64,000 nucleotides of DNA from an uncultured Ruminococcus sp. (GTDB lineage: Bacteria; Bacillota; Clostridia; Oscillospirales; Acutalibacteraceae): assembly GCA_958403905.1 (NCBI GenBank), contig CATXZD010000012.1:1-64000 (forward strand). Reading direction: 5' to 3'. Below the pieces are notes generated by a model that was given only the letters and a program-made list of their open reading frames with translations, made no database searches and was not told where the DNA came from. A program made the translations under genes and the position numbers. This document shows positions 15,124-25,900 of this stretch, piece after piece. The first letter of the stretch is position 1. Each line of letters begins with the position of its first letter.

Positions 15124-18100
15124 TCAATTAAAATACATTGTATTCCAAGGTTCGTTGACAGTTTCTCCTGGTAAACGATGTTTCCCCATATGATGATTAT
15201 TGTAGCTTGGCAACATTTCATGATAGTGTGACCCATTGTCATAATCTTCGTTCCATTCAAATATAGCAGTATGTGTTCCAGGAATTTCCCATTTAATAAT
15301 GCCTCCGTTTTTTCCTGTGCCAATGGGTTTATAAATATTCATCACTAATCCTTTAGGATTAAATTGCATCGGATTATTCGGATATATTGCCTGATATTTT
15401 ATAGGTGGTTCTATTGGTACAGCAATGTCCTTTGATTGGGAGTAACTATTATCTTTTGATTGAGTATAATTATTATTTGCATAACTTGAAGTTGAAGCGC
15501 CGGATGAATCAAATGCACCTGAAATTGCACCACTAACTGAATCAGCAACATTAGAAATAGCTTCCCGAACTGACGGTTTATTAAGAGTATGGGTTATAAC
15601 AGTAGCAATGGCTATAGCAAATACTATTGTAACGGCTGCTTTTAATAATGATGTAGCAATAATACTGCCACTAATCGCAAATTCACCAGTTGGATCAAAA
15701 AATATAATCGGATTATTTGCACAATACGCCGACATATTAAAATCAAGAATATTGTTGCCTGCTGTGAAATATCCGTCAGTATTGATGAATCTGTGAGTTA
15801 TAGGGTCATAGTATCGGCTCATCAGATAGTAAAAACCTGATTCTGTGTCGTAGTAATAACCTCTGTAGCGGAACGGATTAAGGTTGCCGACATGGGTTGC
15901 ACTTGTGATTGCGTTTCCGTTTTCGTCAGTTACGGACAATACATTGCCCCACGCATCATACTTATATTGTGCACGCAGTACGCCATCACCATTGTATATT
16001 CCTATTATATCTCCACGGGAATTGTGTGTACAATAGTAAGACATCATTGTGCCATCGTCGGACAAGGTGTATCGTATATTGTATAAAATACCGTTTGAAT
16101 CGTAAGAGTACCAGAACTTTGCTTCTCCTCTTGTTTCATAAAGGAGTTTTCCGTTAAAATACTCGTATGTATACTTTACACCGTCTACAGTTTTGCTTAC
16201 ACGAACACTGTTGCTGTCATAGCTGTACGATACATTAGTTGTTCCGTCAGTAAAAGTATCAAGCTGTCTGCCATTCTTCCATGTCATTGCAATTCCGTCA
16301 CGGTAGGAGAGAGGATTGCCTATTGCATCATATGTAATTGCCTGTCCGTTATATGCTGTCAGCTTATCCGTCCAGTTTGAATCACCGTATGTATAGTGGT
16401 TATTTGTTGTGCTTATGGGAATACCGTTTGAATTAGTGTTATGGACAACCTCTGAAATGATGTTTCCTGCATTATCATACGCATAGTTGTAAATTTTTCT
16501 GCTTTCAAAATCACGTACATATGTAAGCTGATTCATTGCATCATATTTATATTGATAGATACGCTGATAATTATTACTGTTGTTTTTCCTATAAATATCT
16601 GTAATATTGCCGAGAGTATCATAATCGTATTTATAAGTTACACCGTTAATAGTTTCTGTTTCAAGCTTGTTTGTAGTGTAGTCTTTACCTCTTTTACTTT
16701 CATAATATGTGTATGAAGTATCAATAGGTGAATTTGTATCAACAGAAACTTTTGTCAGGCGATTCAAACCGTCATACGTATAATTGGCAATATATCCTGA
16801 TGTCATTTTGTACTTAGTCAGCAAATTGTCTTTGCCATAAGTATAATTATTGGTTATTGTTGCATTCGGAGTTTTATTAATCAGCTTCGTAATATTGTTA
16901 TTCAAATCATAACCATACTCGGTTGAATACAAAAACTTCTTATTGCTCTCAGCAGTTGTGCTGTTGGCCGTTTTTCGAACAAGTCTGCCTGTGGTGTCAA
17001 ATACGGAATTGTACTGTATATCATTTATACTGTCAACTTCTCTTGTAAGATTACCGTTGCGGTCAGTATAAAAAGTGAATGCAGTATTTCCATTGTATTT
17101 TATTGATTTTATATTTTCAAAAACATCATAATCGTATGAAATTTTCTGACCTGTACCGTATGTCAGGGTATTGAGTGCACCGTTGTTTGCTTTATAGGTG
17201 TACTTTGCCAATGACTGCGTACCAACCTTTGAATCAATTTTGTTGCCATATTGGTCATATTCAATATTGTAGCTTGTACCGTTGTGGCTGATTGATTTCA
17301 GATATTTTGAATCTGATGAATAGTTATAGCCTATTGAATATGTTTTTTCTTCATCTTCATCAATTTTTGAGATGCCTGTCATCTGGTCGGTTTTACTGTT
17401 ATATGTATATGATGTTGTACCGCTGTCATCAGTTGCATTTGTGAGCGTGCCTGTTTTGCTGTTATAACTGTATGATGCAGTATTTCCGTCAGTATCCGTT
17501 GAGGTTGCGAGAAGTCCGTTATCATCATAAGTTACTTCGGTTTTGAGGCTTTTTACATTATTGCCTTTAACTTCCAGAGATTTAGCAAGACCTTTATCAG
17601 TATATGAATAATTATAAGTTACACCATTCTGACTTTTTGCCTGTTTTACATTATGGTGATCATCATATTCATACTCATAAGCATAACCTTTGGCGTCAAT
17701 GCTCTTGGTAAGGTCAGAATTTGTGTATTCCATAGTGGATTGTTTTTGACTGTTGTCAACAACGCTTGTCAGCTTTCCGTCCTTATCATAAGTATAACTC
17801 TGTGCATTGTCTTTTTCAAGACAAATATTGTCAAAATATGCGGTATTTGCCTGACTATGATACCTTAGGCATATTGTTATTGAAACAGGAGTTCTTGTTG
17901 TTGAAGAATTTTCATCACTCAGTGTGAATGCAGCCGATGTATATTGCCAGTCAGAAATAGAGTAGTTAAATTCGGCAGGTGTTTTCCATACAGGTTCACC
18001 GGATGAATATGTGATTTTAATTGAAATTTTGAATTTTCGTTTGTCATCTTCATCCTTAGGTACAGCATTAGCTTTTGCCCATCCGCTTACAATATATGTA

Positions 18101-21100
18101 TCGTTTTCTGAGCCGCTGACTTTTACTGTCTGTGCAAGTCCTTTTGTTTTTCCGCTGTCACCGCTGATTTTAAATGAATATGATCCCTCGCGATGTGCAG
18201 TGCTTTTTGTATCAGAAGATGTACTGAGATTTGAATTTTCGTCAAACCAGCCTGTCGGCAATCCGTTTGATGAATATTTTTCAAGTCCCGAATTTTCAAG
18301 CATATTGTAATCGTTTACATTTAAGTAGCTTTCAACTTGCAGACCGTCAAAATACGCAGTACCTGTTTCTCCTGCAAGGGCAAGATTGATTCTTGTCATC
18401 TGAGAATTTGTCGGAACGGTAAAGGTTACGCTTACTCTTTGCCAGCCGTTATCTATTGAAGCATCGGTATTACCATAGACATAATCAGAGTAAAACTTTG
18501 TCCAGGTGCCATCGGAATTACTTGAATCAGCCCAAATGTATGCTCCGCCATATTCGGAAGTGTTCTGAATATTTTTAGTTTTTATATATGCAGACAATGT
18601 ATATGTTTTTCCGGGGATCAAAGCTGAGTTGCTTAAGTCCTGATATACTCGTCCTCTGGAATCACCTTGATATGATGTTACGGTGATGCTCCGGGATTGC
18701 TTTCCAAAATAGTGTTCTGAAGTATCAAACTTTGATGTAAAGTTAACCGAATCACCCCAGGCAGATGAAGTCCACGAGCCGCTTGTTTCCATATTGGAAT
18801 TGGTGATAAAGTTTACTGCATTTGAGCCTGTTGAATACTCTGAATGTACTCTGTTGAGCTGCTTGATGTTACTTGCTGACGAATTTTTAACACCATCAGT
18901 ATAAGTATAAACCGATGCGCCCAAATCAGCAGAAGTAGTTTCACTTTTTACTGATTTTGTTCTGCCGGAATTATCAAATTGATATGTTGAAGTCAGGTCA
19001 TCATCTGTTCCCGAAATACCGTCAGCACCGTATGTTTTGATTACAGTAGTGTTGTATTTTGTTCGATCAAAGGTGATTTTCTGACCTGCTGTTCCATTTG
19101 AACCGTATTCCTCAATAGCAGTAACCTTTTTGCCCGAAGATGTTGAGGAATATGAGAATTTAACTTTGTATCCGTCAACATCGGTAACTGTTGACAATGC
19201 TTCGTCAGAGTCATAAGTATATTGCACTGATGCACCGTTTGGGTATACAATTTTAGTCAGCATTCCTTCATCATAATAATAAATAGTTTTTCTGCCAGAT
19301 GGGTCTGAAATATTTTTTAGATAATAAGATGATGTATTGTGTTCAAATGTAAGCTTATTGCCGCTTCCGTCAGTGATATAATCAATTATTGTGTTGTCAC
19401 TGCTGCAATAATGAACAGTTGTTTTATTACCATTTGAATCTTGTGTATGATTTAATAAACCATTACTGTTGAATACCAGTAGATTGTCTTTATCATCTTT
19501 GACAGTATATTTCTCGGAATTACTATTGCCTATGGTAAGTTCAAGACCGAGACCATCTTCATCAATATATTTGGTTTTTCCGCTCTCGGTCTTTTTGTAA
19601 AAATAATGTTCTGTTCCGTCTTCATCAGTATATACATATGGATATTGAGTTTTAGCGTCTCCGGTAAGTCCATATTTATCAGATGTAAGAAGCGTCTTTT
19701 GAATATTCAGCTTCCATCCATGTCCTACAAATGGAGAAGTTTTATTATATCTTACGCTAGCCATATATCCATTATACACATGTTGGATAGATGCTGGAGC
19801 ATAGCCACTTGCTGTTGAAGGACCGGAATTTACAAATACTAAGTTACCAGAGTAATCGTTAACATATGCTGTTCCGGTTGAACCTACAGAAAAACTTGAA
19901 TATGTCCAGTAATCTTCTAAACCTTTATTGTTGAGATATACAATTCTAAACAAGGGACGTGGATCTGAAGTAGTAGGATAATTTGAAGAATAAAACGAAG
20001 CACACTGATCTGCATTTGATTCATCAGGAGCTTTAAGCATTATACCCTGGTTAGTTTCACCGTTGTACCAACGCTTTACACATGATGTTACATCCCAATC
20101 ATGCCAAAGCTCATCACTGCCTGTCTTAATTGTTTCATAATCTACTATATTCGATTCAAAATTTGGTCTGTTATTCCAAGTAAGCGTACTTTGCGACCAG
20201 CTGTCTTTCACATAGTATGCACTGACATTCATATCTTTATAGAAATCATTTTGATATAACTGAAGATTTAATGTGGCATTAACAACCATATCACCCTTAT
20301 TAAGCTTTGGCAAGGATTTCATTTTGATATATGAACGGTACATACCAATTCCAAAAGTTCCAACATATACGGTACCGGTATAGCCTGTTGAACTTTCATA
20401 TCCATAAGCTGTATTAGGATGGTAGGAGTCTGCAAAGGTGCATTCCGAAGTTTGCCAATCTTGTGTTGTATAAAATGCAGGATCAACAGTAACAGGATAT
20501 TGGCAGTCTGGAGATGACAAAAAGTCTTTATCCGCTGTAAGCTTCACTGTCAGCTTGCTATTTTTCTGTTCAGTTATTGACATACTAAGCTGAGTGCTTG
20601 TCTTGCCTTTTGCATCAACCATATATGGTGCTTCAATAGAATATACGACATTACCCGATTTATCTTTAAGCTCAATGAGTCTGTCGTTAACAGATTCTGC
20701 TGTGAGCTTATTGAATTTGTACTGAATGTTAAATTCATTTTGTGCGTTTGCATTTTTTAAAATAATATTTTCTTTAACACCAACAGAGGTTGTAAAATAC
20801 TGAATATCAACATTGTTGTAAATATTTTCGTAAATTGTTTCGGAAACTTGATTTTTAAGTGTCGTATATTTATCGTTTCCCTCTAACTTTTCATTATTTT
20901 TTACAATAGTTGCTTTGACTTTATTTGTGTTTTTATAACCCCAACTTACCGAGTAATCGTTAGCTTTAACTTTAATCATATTATTCTCTTTAGATTTTTT
21001 GGAATAATTGACTTTTATGTTACTGCTCTGATTAGTGTATTCTCCTGCGTAGTCTTCGGAATAAGCCGAAGCTTCGTCATCGGTTGCGGTTGAATCTGAA

Positions 21101-21423
21101 GCGTCGATCAGGCTGTTATTATATTCAACCCATTCGCCGTCATCATTTTTATAGTGTATTGGCTGATTATAGCTTACAGCCATATATGTTCCGTCATCTA
21201 ATCGGAACTGCTTTGAATATTCGTCTCTTTCTTCCGTAATTTCACTTATAATATTACCAATTTTATAGTCTTCGGCTTCCTGTGATACGGTAGATGTTGT
21301 TTCGTTAATGTTTTCTTCTTGTGGGATTTCTTGTGCAGAAACTTGTACAGGCAGCAGAAAAGCTGTTAAAACACACAGTACCAAAGATACGGATGACAAT
21401 AATTTTTTTATTTTCCCGGTCAT
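15124..21423 (-). CDS. Secreted RHS/YD-repeat polymorphic toxin (RHS1)
   Basis: A 2099-residue protein; AAGGAG precedes ATG 21423. A Sec signal peptide covers residues 1-30 (cleavage after VQVSA). A DNRLRE-type module lies at about 315-500 and YD repeats at about 640-860. Two jelly-roll, carbohydrate-binding-like modules lie at about 870-1035 and 1040-1200 (each ends in AYFDGLQ/AYFDNICLE). More YD repeats run to about 1850. The RHS core signature is NPFRYRGYYYDTESGFYYL through FDPTG (1851-1912). A hydrophobic segment (about 1920-1942) and a short tip follow. The tip (about 2030-2099) is His-rich (NGSHYHEML, NNHHMGKHRLPGE) and may be a metal-dependent enzyme; I cannot name it. Probably exported and displayed for contact killing of other Gram-positives. 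Upstream LytTR-like repeats suggest control by the nearby two-component system. Confidence 0.9.
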   Translation of the reverse strand: MTGKIKKLLSSVSLVLCVLTAFLLPVQVSAQEIPQEENINETTSTVSQEAEDYKIGNIISEITEERDEYSKQFRLDDGTYMAVSYNQPIHYKNDDGEWVEYNNSLIDASDSTATDDEASAYSEDYAGEYTNQSSNIKVNYSKKSKENNMIKVKANDYSVSWGYKNTNKVKATIVKNNEKLEGNDKYTTLKNQVSETIYENIYNNVDIQYFTTSVGVKENIILKNANAQNEFNIQYKFNKLTAESVNDRLIELKDKSGNVVYSIEAPYMVDAKGKTSTQLSMSITEQKNSKLTVKLTADKDFLSSPDCQYPVTVDPAFYTTQDWQTSECTFADSYHPNTAYGYESSTGYTGTVYVGTFGIGMYRSYIKMKSLPKLNKGDMVVNATLNLQLYQNDFYKDMNVSAYYVKDSWSQSTLTWNNRPNFESNIVDYETIKTGSDELWHDWDVTSCVKRWYNGETNQGIMLKAPDESNADQCASFYSSNYPTTSDPRPLFRIVYLNNKGLEDYWTYSSFSVGSTGTAYVNDYSGNLVFVNSGPSTASGYAPASIQHVYNGYMASVRYNKTSPFVGHGWKLNIQKTLLTSDKYGLTGDAKTQYPYVYTDEDGTEHYFYKKTESGKTKYIDEDGLGLELTIGNSNSEKYTVKDDKDNLLVFNSNGLLNHTQDSNGNKTTVHYCSSDNTIIDYITDGSGNKLTFEHNTSSYYLKNISDPSGRKTIYYYDEGMLTKIVYPNGASVQYTYDSDEALSTVTDVDGYKVKFSYSSTSSGKKVTAIEEYGSNGTAGQKITFDRTKYNTTVIKTYGADGISGTDDDLTSTYQFDNSGRTKSVKSETTSADLGASVYTYTDGVKNSSASNIKQLNRVHSEYSTGSNAVNFITNSNMETSGSWTSSAWGDSVNFTSKFDTSEHYFGKQSRSITVTSYQGDSRGRVYQDLSNSALIPGKTYTLSAYIKTKNIQNTSEYGGAYIWADSSNSDGTWTKFYSDYVYGNTDASIDNGWQRVSVTFTVPTNSQMTRINLALAGETGTAYFDGLQVESYLNVNDYNMLENSGLEKYSSNGLPTGWFDENSNLSTSSDTKSTAHREGSYSFKISGDSGKTKGLAQTVKVSGSENDTYIVSGWAKANAVPKDEDDKRKFKISIKITYSSGEPVWKTPAEFNYSISDWQYTSAAFTLSDENSSTTRTPVSITICLRYHSQANTAYFDNICLEKDNAQSYTYDKDGKLTSVVDNSQKQSTMEYTNSDLTKSIDAKGYAYEYEYDDHHNVKQAKSQNGVTYNYSYTDKGLAKSLEVKGNNVKSLKTEVTYDDNGLLATSTDTDGNTASYSYNSKTGTLTNATDDSGTTSYTYNSKTDQMTGISKIDEDEEKTYSIGYNYSSDSKYLKSISHNGTSYNIEYDQYGNKIDSKVGTQSLAKYTYKANNGALNTLTYGTGQKISYDYDVFENIKSIKYNGNTAFTFYTDRNGNLTREVDSINDIQYNSVFDTTGRLVRKTANSTTAESNKKFLYSTEYGYDLNNNITKLINKTPNATITNNYTYGKDNLLTKYKMTSGYIANYTYDGLNRLTKVSVDTNSPIDTSYTYYESKRGKDYTTNKLETETINGVTYKYDYDTLGNITDIYRKNNSNNYQRIYQYKYDAMNQLTYVRDFESRKIYNYAYDNAGNIISEVVHNTNSNGIPISTTNNHYTYGDSNWTDKLTAYNGQAITYDAIGNPLSYRDGIAMTWKNGRQLDTFTDGTTNVSYSYDSNSVRVSKTVDGVKYTYEYFNGKLLYETRGEAKFWYSYDSNGILYNIRYTLSDDGTMMSYYCTHNSRGDIIGIYNGDGVLRAQYKYDAWGNVLSVTDENGNAITSATHVGNLNPFRYRGYYYDTESGFYYLMSRYYDPITHRFINTDGYFTAGNNILDFNMSAYCANNPIIFFDPTGEFAISGSIIATSLLKAAVTIVFAIAIATVITHTLNKPSVREAISNVADSVSGAISGAFDSSGASTSSYANNNYTQSKDNSYSQSKDIAVPIEPPIKYQAIYPNNPMQFNPKGLVMNIYKPIGTGKNGGIIKWEIPGTHTAIFEWNEDYDNGSHYHEMLPSYNNHHMGKHRLPGETVNEPWNTMYFN

Positions 21424-21456
21424 AGTTCTTTCTCCTTTTTGATTTAATATATTAGG

Positions 21457-21480
21457 TTAAGTCAAAACATACTTCCGCAT
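21457..21480 (-). CDS. Seven-codon leader ORF before RHS1
   Basis: On the minus strand GGAGGTGA (complement 21486-21493) precedes ATG 21480 by five bases, one of the strongest ribosome binding sites in the window. The ORF encodes MRKYVLT and stops 33 bp before the RHS1 start. An aligned sequence before RHS2 keeps the AGGTGG and ATG but stops after two codons. It may couple or tune RHS1 translation; it is too short to be a conventional gene. Confidence 0.5.
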   Translation of the reverse strand: MRKYVLT

Positions 21481-21548
21481 GGGATTCACCTCCATATATA
21501 TGCTTTTCCTTTATAAAATTAACATATTTAATCAGTAAAAAGTTTATA

Positions 21549-21580
21549 TTTGTAATGAAACGTCGAATATTTGTCATAAA
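21549..21580 (-). promoter_or_regulatory. LytTR-like direct repeat upstream of RHS1
   Basis: TTTGTAATGAA and TTTGTCATAAA on the plus strand are spaced 21 bp apart with CGTCGAATA between. Bases 29118-29149 upstream of RHS2 share the same arrangement (GTAACGAA and GTATTGAA, with CGTCGGATA between). Paired repeats two helical turns apart are how LytTR regulators bind. Position is about 130 bp before RHS1. Confidence 0.6.
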
Positions 21581-21659
21581 TAGTAAAAAAGACACCCATC
21601 CGTTAAAATCTCATTTAGACGAGTGTTCTCTTAACTATCTTTAAATAATCATTAAAAAA

Positions 21660-21799
21660 TAGCAGGCGACATAAAGTTGTCGCCTGCTATAGTTTGCAGA
21701 GCTATTAAAGATTTGAAAAAATCAGGACTAATCGAAACTGAACAACGCTACCGTGAAAAAGGTGGCAAGAGCAGCCTGCTGTTCAAAGTAAATAATTAA
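21660..21799 (+). pseudogene. 3' fragment of the HTH gene
   Basis: The translation AGDIKLSPAIVCRAIKDLKK and onward matches the last half of the HTH protein at 14110 and ends at its own stop (21797-21799). No start codon or N-terminal half is present; similarity begins at the inverted repeat. It is evidence that the RHS module was duplicated together with the end of the HTH gene. Confidence 0.88.
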
Positions 21800-21809
21800 T
21801 GAAAACCTA

Positions 21810-22109
21810 TTAAATAGATTTTGTCTGATTGATGATTTTTACAATATCGCCTTGCAGGTTCTTAATATAATAGTACATTGTACCGTTATATTTAAACGAG
21901 GTAGCACTTCCATCGGAGTCGTAATAGAACAAGAGAGTATCGTTACCCTTTGTTAATCCTATAAGATTTTTATTGCTATCATAGTAATAATATGTAGTAC
22001 CGCTATTGTCGGTCTTTTGTGTACGCATTCCGTTGCTGTCATACTTATAGCTTAAACTATTATCAGCAGTTTGTAAAGAGGAAAGTTGACGCTGCCATGT
22101 AAAGGTCAT
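21810..22109 (-). pseudogene. RHS core fragment, RHS2-like
   Basis: Ninety-nine codons closely match the RHS2 protein near its residues 1690-1785 (shared YKYDSNGMRTQKTDNSGT and LQGDIVKIINQ). Two codons are missing near the start and the frame stops before the core signature and tip. No ribosome binding site. It lies beyond the immunity gene 2 terminator and beside the HTH fragment, mirroring the layout at 14418-14585. Confidence 0.88.
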
Positions 22110-22138
22110 TCCAACACAACACGATTGTTAGAAGAATA

Positions 22139-22173
22139 AAATTAACCCCTGCGACGGTCTGCAGGGGTTAATT
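22139..22173 (-). terminator. Terminator after candidate immunity gene 2
   Basis: ATTAACCCCTGC (22141-22152) pairs with GCAGGGGTTAAT (22161-22172). On the minus strand the stem is followed by TTTTATT. It lies 70 bp beyond the immunity gene. Confidence 0.8.
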
Positions 22174-22242
22174 AAGAAAAGCGGGAGATAACGGAAACTA
22201 CGCAGAGGTATAGAGATAGATGAAAGCATTTTGGTGATAAAA

Positions 22243-22902
22243 TTAAAGTTCATCACATATTTTCTTTAACCTCTTAAACTCTTTTATTAAAACAAAAATT
22301 TGAAGAATTAATAATAAGGTAAATAATATACAGCAAATGATAGTTGCTATAAAATTATTGTTAAAAACACCAATTAATATTAACAATAAAAATATCAACT
22401 CACAGACTGATGCGCAAGAAATAAACTTCTTAACATATTTACAGTATGCATTGGATAAATTTACTTTATCAATGGTATAATCCGTTTTAATGGAACTTAT
22501 GTTACCGCAGCTTATTGTGGGTAATTTTTTTGTTTTTTTGTCATAATAAAAATATCCCTCATTGTAAATAAATTCCAAGTTACTGTCGTCGTTTATGAAA
22601 ACATTAAAGTTACTTCTAATAACATAAGGACTTAATTTATTATACCATTTTGAATCAGTGTTCATCAATATGATATTTAAAATACCTTGAAATATCATAG
22701 TAAAAATGAAGAACAAAATATTACTAAAAGAATGGTTACTTTTACAAAAATTTTGACAAATTTCAATATTGTAGTTTTTTGATTCGCTTAATTTAAAAAT
22801 AGCTTGATTGTTCTCACGGTTAATCGTGTGCATTTCCTGTCCAATAGTAATATCAAAAGCATTATCTCCTATGCATTTACAAGATATTTTTAAAGTCATC
22901 AT
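22243..22902 (-). CDS. Candidate membrane immunity protein for RHS2
   Basis: A 219-residue membrane protein with likely helices at about residues 60-80 (ILFFIFTMIFQGILNIIL) and a pair at about 160-205 (CELIFLLLILIGVF and ATIICCILFTLLLILQIFVL). A soluble stretch between them contains FYYDKKTKKLPTI. The start overlaps the RHS2 stop (ATGA), so the two are translationally coupled, with GGGAG for ribosome binding. A membrane location fits protection against a toxin that attacks membranes, which the RHS2 tip may be. Named by position and topology only. Confidence 0.65.
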   Translation of the reverse strand: MMTLKISCKCIGDNAFDITIGQEMHTINRENNQAIFKLSESKNYNIEICQNFCKSNHSFSNILFFIFTMIFQGILNIILMNTDSKWYNKLSPYVIRSNFNVFINDDSNLEFIYNEGYFYYDKKTKKLPTISCGNISSIKTDYTIDKVNLSNAYCKYVKKFISCASVCELIFLLLILIGVFNNNFIATIICCILFTLLLILQIFVLIKEFKRLKKICDEL

Positions 22903-25900
22903 TTAAACTCCCATATAACATTATTTATTTTTTTATCAAAAACATAATCTAAAATACCAGAAATTGCTCCACCTATTGATAATATTATATCTATATCATT
23001 AATTATATAATTTAAAAATTTATTTACTATTGCTGAATTCGTTGCTCCTGCTATCATTTTTTCAAATTTTTTTAAATTAATTTTTGAGGCAATCTTTTTG
23101 CCAAAAATAGGTATCTTGTTAATTATTTTTTTAAATCCTAACATAATTTTTTTAGCATTCTTAGCAATGAATTTGATAAATTTAGTTATTGGAGTTTTTA
23201 ATTTTGATTTTAATAGTTTTTTTCCAATAGATTTTGCTATAGCTTTTACGGGTGCAAATAAGGCTCCGATTCCTGGTATAAGCATTAATATAATATCAAT
23301 GGGAACAGAAATCATCCATCTTCTTATTGTGAATTTGAAAGTCCCATATGGGTCTATACTATTAGCAGGATTATTCTCGCAATAGGCAAACAGATTTGTA
23401 CTCAACACTGTACCGGTTGCTCCAAGAAATGCTGTATCATCCGCATTGAGAAATCTGCCTGTAAATGGGTCATAGTAGCGGGATTGGAGGTAGTACAAGC
23501 CGGATTCGTTGTCATAGACATATCCACGGTATCTAAATGGGTTAAGCTCTCTAAGATTAGAATCACCTGTTGTACTTTTGATATTACCCCATGCGTCATA
23601 GACATAGCCTGCGACTTCTGTTCCTGCTTGATTGATGATTTTCACAATATCGCCCTGCAGGTCCTTAATATAATAGTACATTGTACCGTTATATTTGAAT
23701 GAGGTGACACTGTTGTCGGAGTCGTAATAGAAAAGGAGAGTATCGTTATTCTTTGTAAGTCCTATCAGATTTTTATTGCTGTCATAGTAATAATATGTAG
23801 TACCGCTGTTATCGGTCTTTTGGGTACGCATACCGTTGCTGTCATACTTGTAGTTTACCTCATTATCTTCGGTTTGTAAAGAGGAAAGTTGACGACCGTT
23901 CTGCCAAGTAAAGGACATATCGTCACGATAGCTAAGCGGATTACCCGATGCGTCATAAGTGATTGTATCACCGTTGATTATTGATACCTTGTCTTTCCAC
24001 TCTGTGTCGGTGTATTCATATACATTGCCACGATCCGAACCTGTGGGATAAAGATATGTAGGGTCTAATAACTGCTCGTGCTTTGCTATTATGTTACCGC
24101 TGTTATCATAAGAGTAGTTTATATAGAACAGATCTAAATAATCATACTCTGTTTTTAGCTGGTTCAGGTTGTCGTAGGTGTACTTATGAGCAAGCGTTCC
24201 GTTTTCATAAATCTCGGTAATATTACCGTTGCCGTCATATGAATATTCGTAATTTACAAGCTCGTCAGAACCGTATTTTTGTGTGAGCTTGCTTACAAGA
24301 TTTGTTGTAGAGTTTTCAGCAGTTCCGCTTGCATATTCATAATCGGTAAAGAATACGCTGTTGCCTTCACCACGGCTTGTTTTTATTTGCGTTGTCCTGC
24401 CGAAATTATCGGTTGTGGTTTTTGCAATAACACCGTCATTGCTGACGAACGCATTTTCGTTTTCGTCTGTACCTGTGGTTATAGTTTTAGTCTGACCGTT
24501 GATTGAGGTTTTTTCAACTTGATTTCCGTTGGAATCGTAACCCAAGTAATACGACAGACTGCCGTCATTGTTTTGACGGTACTCACCTGTAAGAGTGCCG
24601 CTGAAATCATAGTAATAATATGTAGTTGTACCGCTTGATTTATCAACAGATTTTGCCACCAAGCCTTTTTTGTTGTAGATAAATTCAGCTATTACTCCTG
24701 TTTCAGAGGTTAATTTTGTAATATTATCATACTTATCATATGTGTACTGAATATAGTCACCGTTTGCATAAGTCGTTTTCGTGAGATTGCCGTTACTTGC
24801 GGAATAGGTGTTAGTAACAAGAGCAGTATCTCCGATTTTGGTTGAAATCAGATTGTTGTATACATCATAATTAAATGTATAGCTAAATCCGTTATGCGTA
24901 ATAGCGGAGATGTTGTTTGCACCGTTGTATGAATACTGATTTTGAGCATTGCCGGTTTTTATGCTTGTAACATTATTGCCTGCATTGTATGTGTAATTTG
25001 TGATATTACCCTTGCCGTCAGTAACAGAAGTTTTATTACCTTTTGTATCATAGGTGTAGGTTACAGTGTTGCCGGCTTCATCTGTTTCGGAAGTTGCATA
25101 ATTACCTGTGCTGTCATACTCAGTGCTTGTCTGCATATATGTTTTTGACTTATCAATGCTTTCGGATACTACTTCATAGTCGATATATTCATCATTTTTA
25201 TTTGATGATTCGTCGCCGCTTGATGAATTGTCAGTAGTATATCCTAATGGTGCAATATTAAGCATAGCATTATATGCAGTCATTGTGTTCCCATTATAAC
25301 CGTAAACAAAGGCAAATGCAACATAATTTATAACTTCGTTGTCCTTTTGAGGGATTACCTCCATACTTACGGTTTGCTGATGTGTAGTTGCACTGTTAAA
25401 TTCTTGATAATGTGTTTCGGGAACAGGATTGCCCTCATAGTAGATATTAAGAGCTATACCAAAGGTTCTGTGATCTTTTGTTAAAGGTACAGAATCAGCT
25501 TTTGCTTGTCCCGCAATATTAAATCGAACCCCTGCTTTGCCGACCTTGACATTCTGATAAATATATTTATTACCGAGACCTTTGCTTTCGTTCGTTCCGT
25601 CATCAGCTACATTATCGTTATTTGTCGGTTCTGTTGATTTAACCTCATAGGTTTTCTTGACAGTGCGAGTTACATAGCCCTGCTCGGTTTTTATAGCATT
25701 GCCGTACTCATCATATGTTGTTATGCTGTCGTTAGTTTCTGTTTCTGTAACGGTTTCACAATAAGTTGCAGGCTGAGTTTCCTCAGTACTGCTTTCATCA
25801 CCGCTGTTTTCATTTGATGTGTTTTCGTTATTGCTGTTTCCATCTGTTGGTTCAGGCTCACCCGAAAGAATTCCCGGCTGTCCGTTTATTACGGTCGAAT

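Noticed and set aside
14697..15323. Longer version of immunity gene 1
   Set aside because: The extra N-terminal codons lie antiparallel-free inside the end of RHS1 and have no ribosome binding site; ATG 15110 has one.
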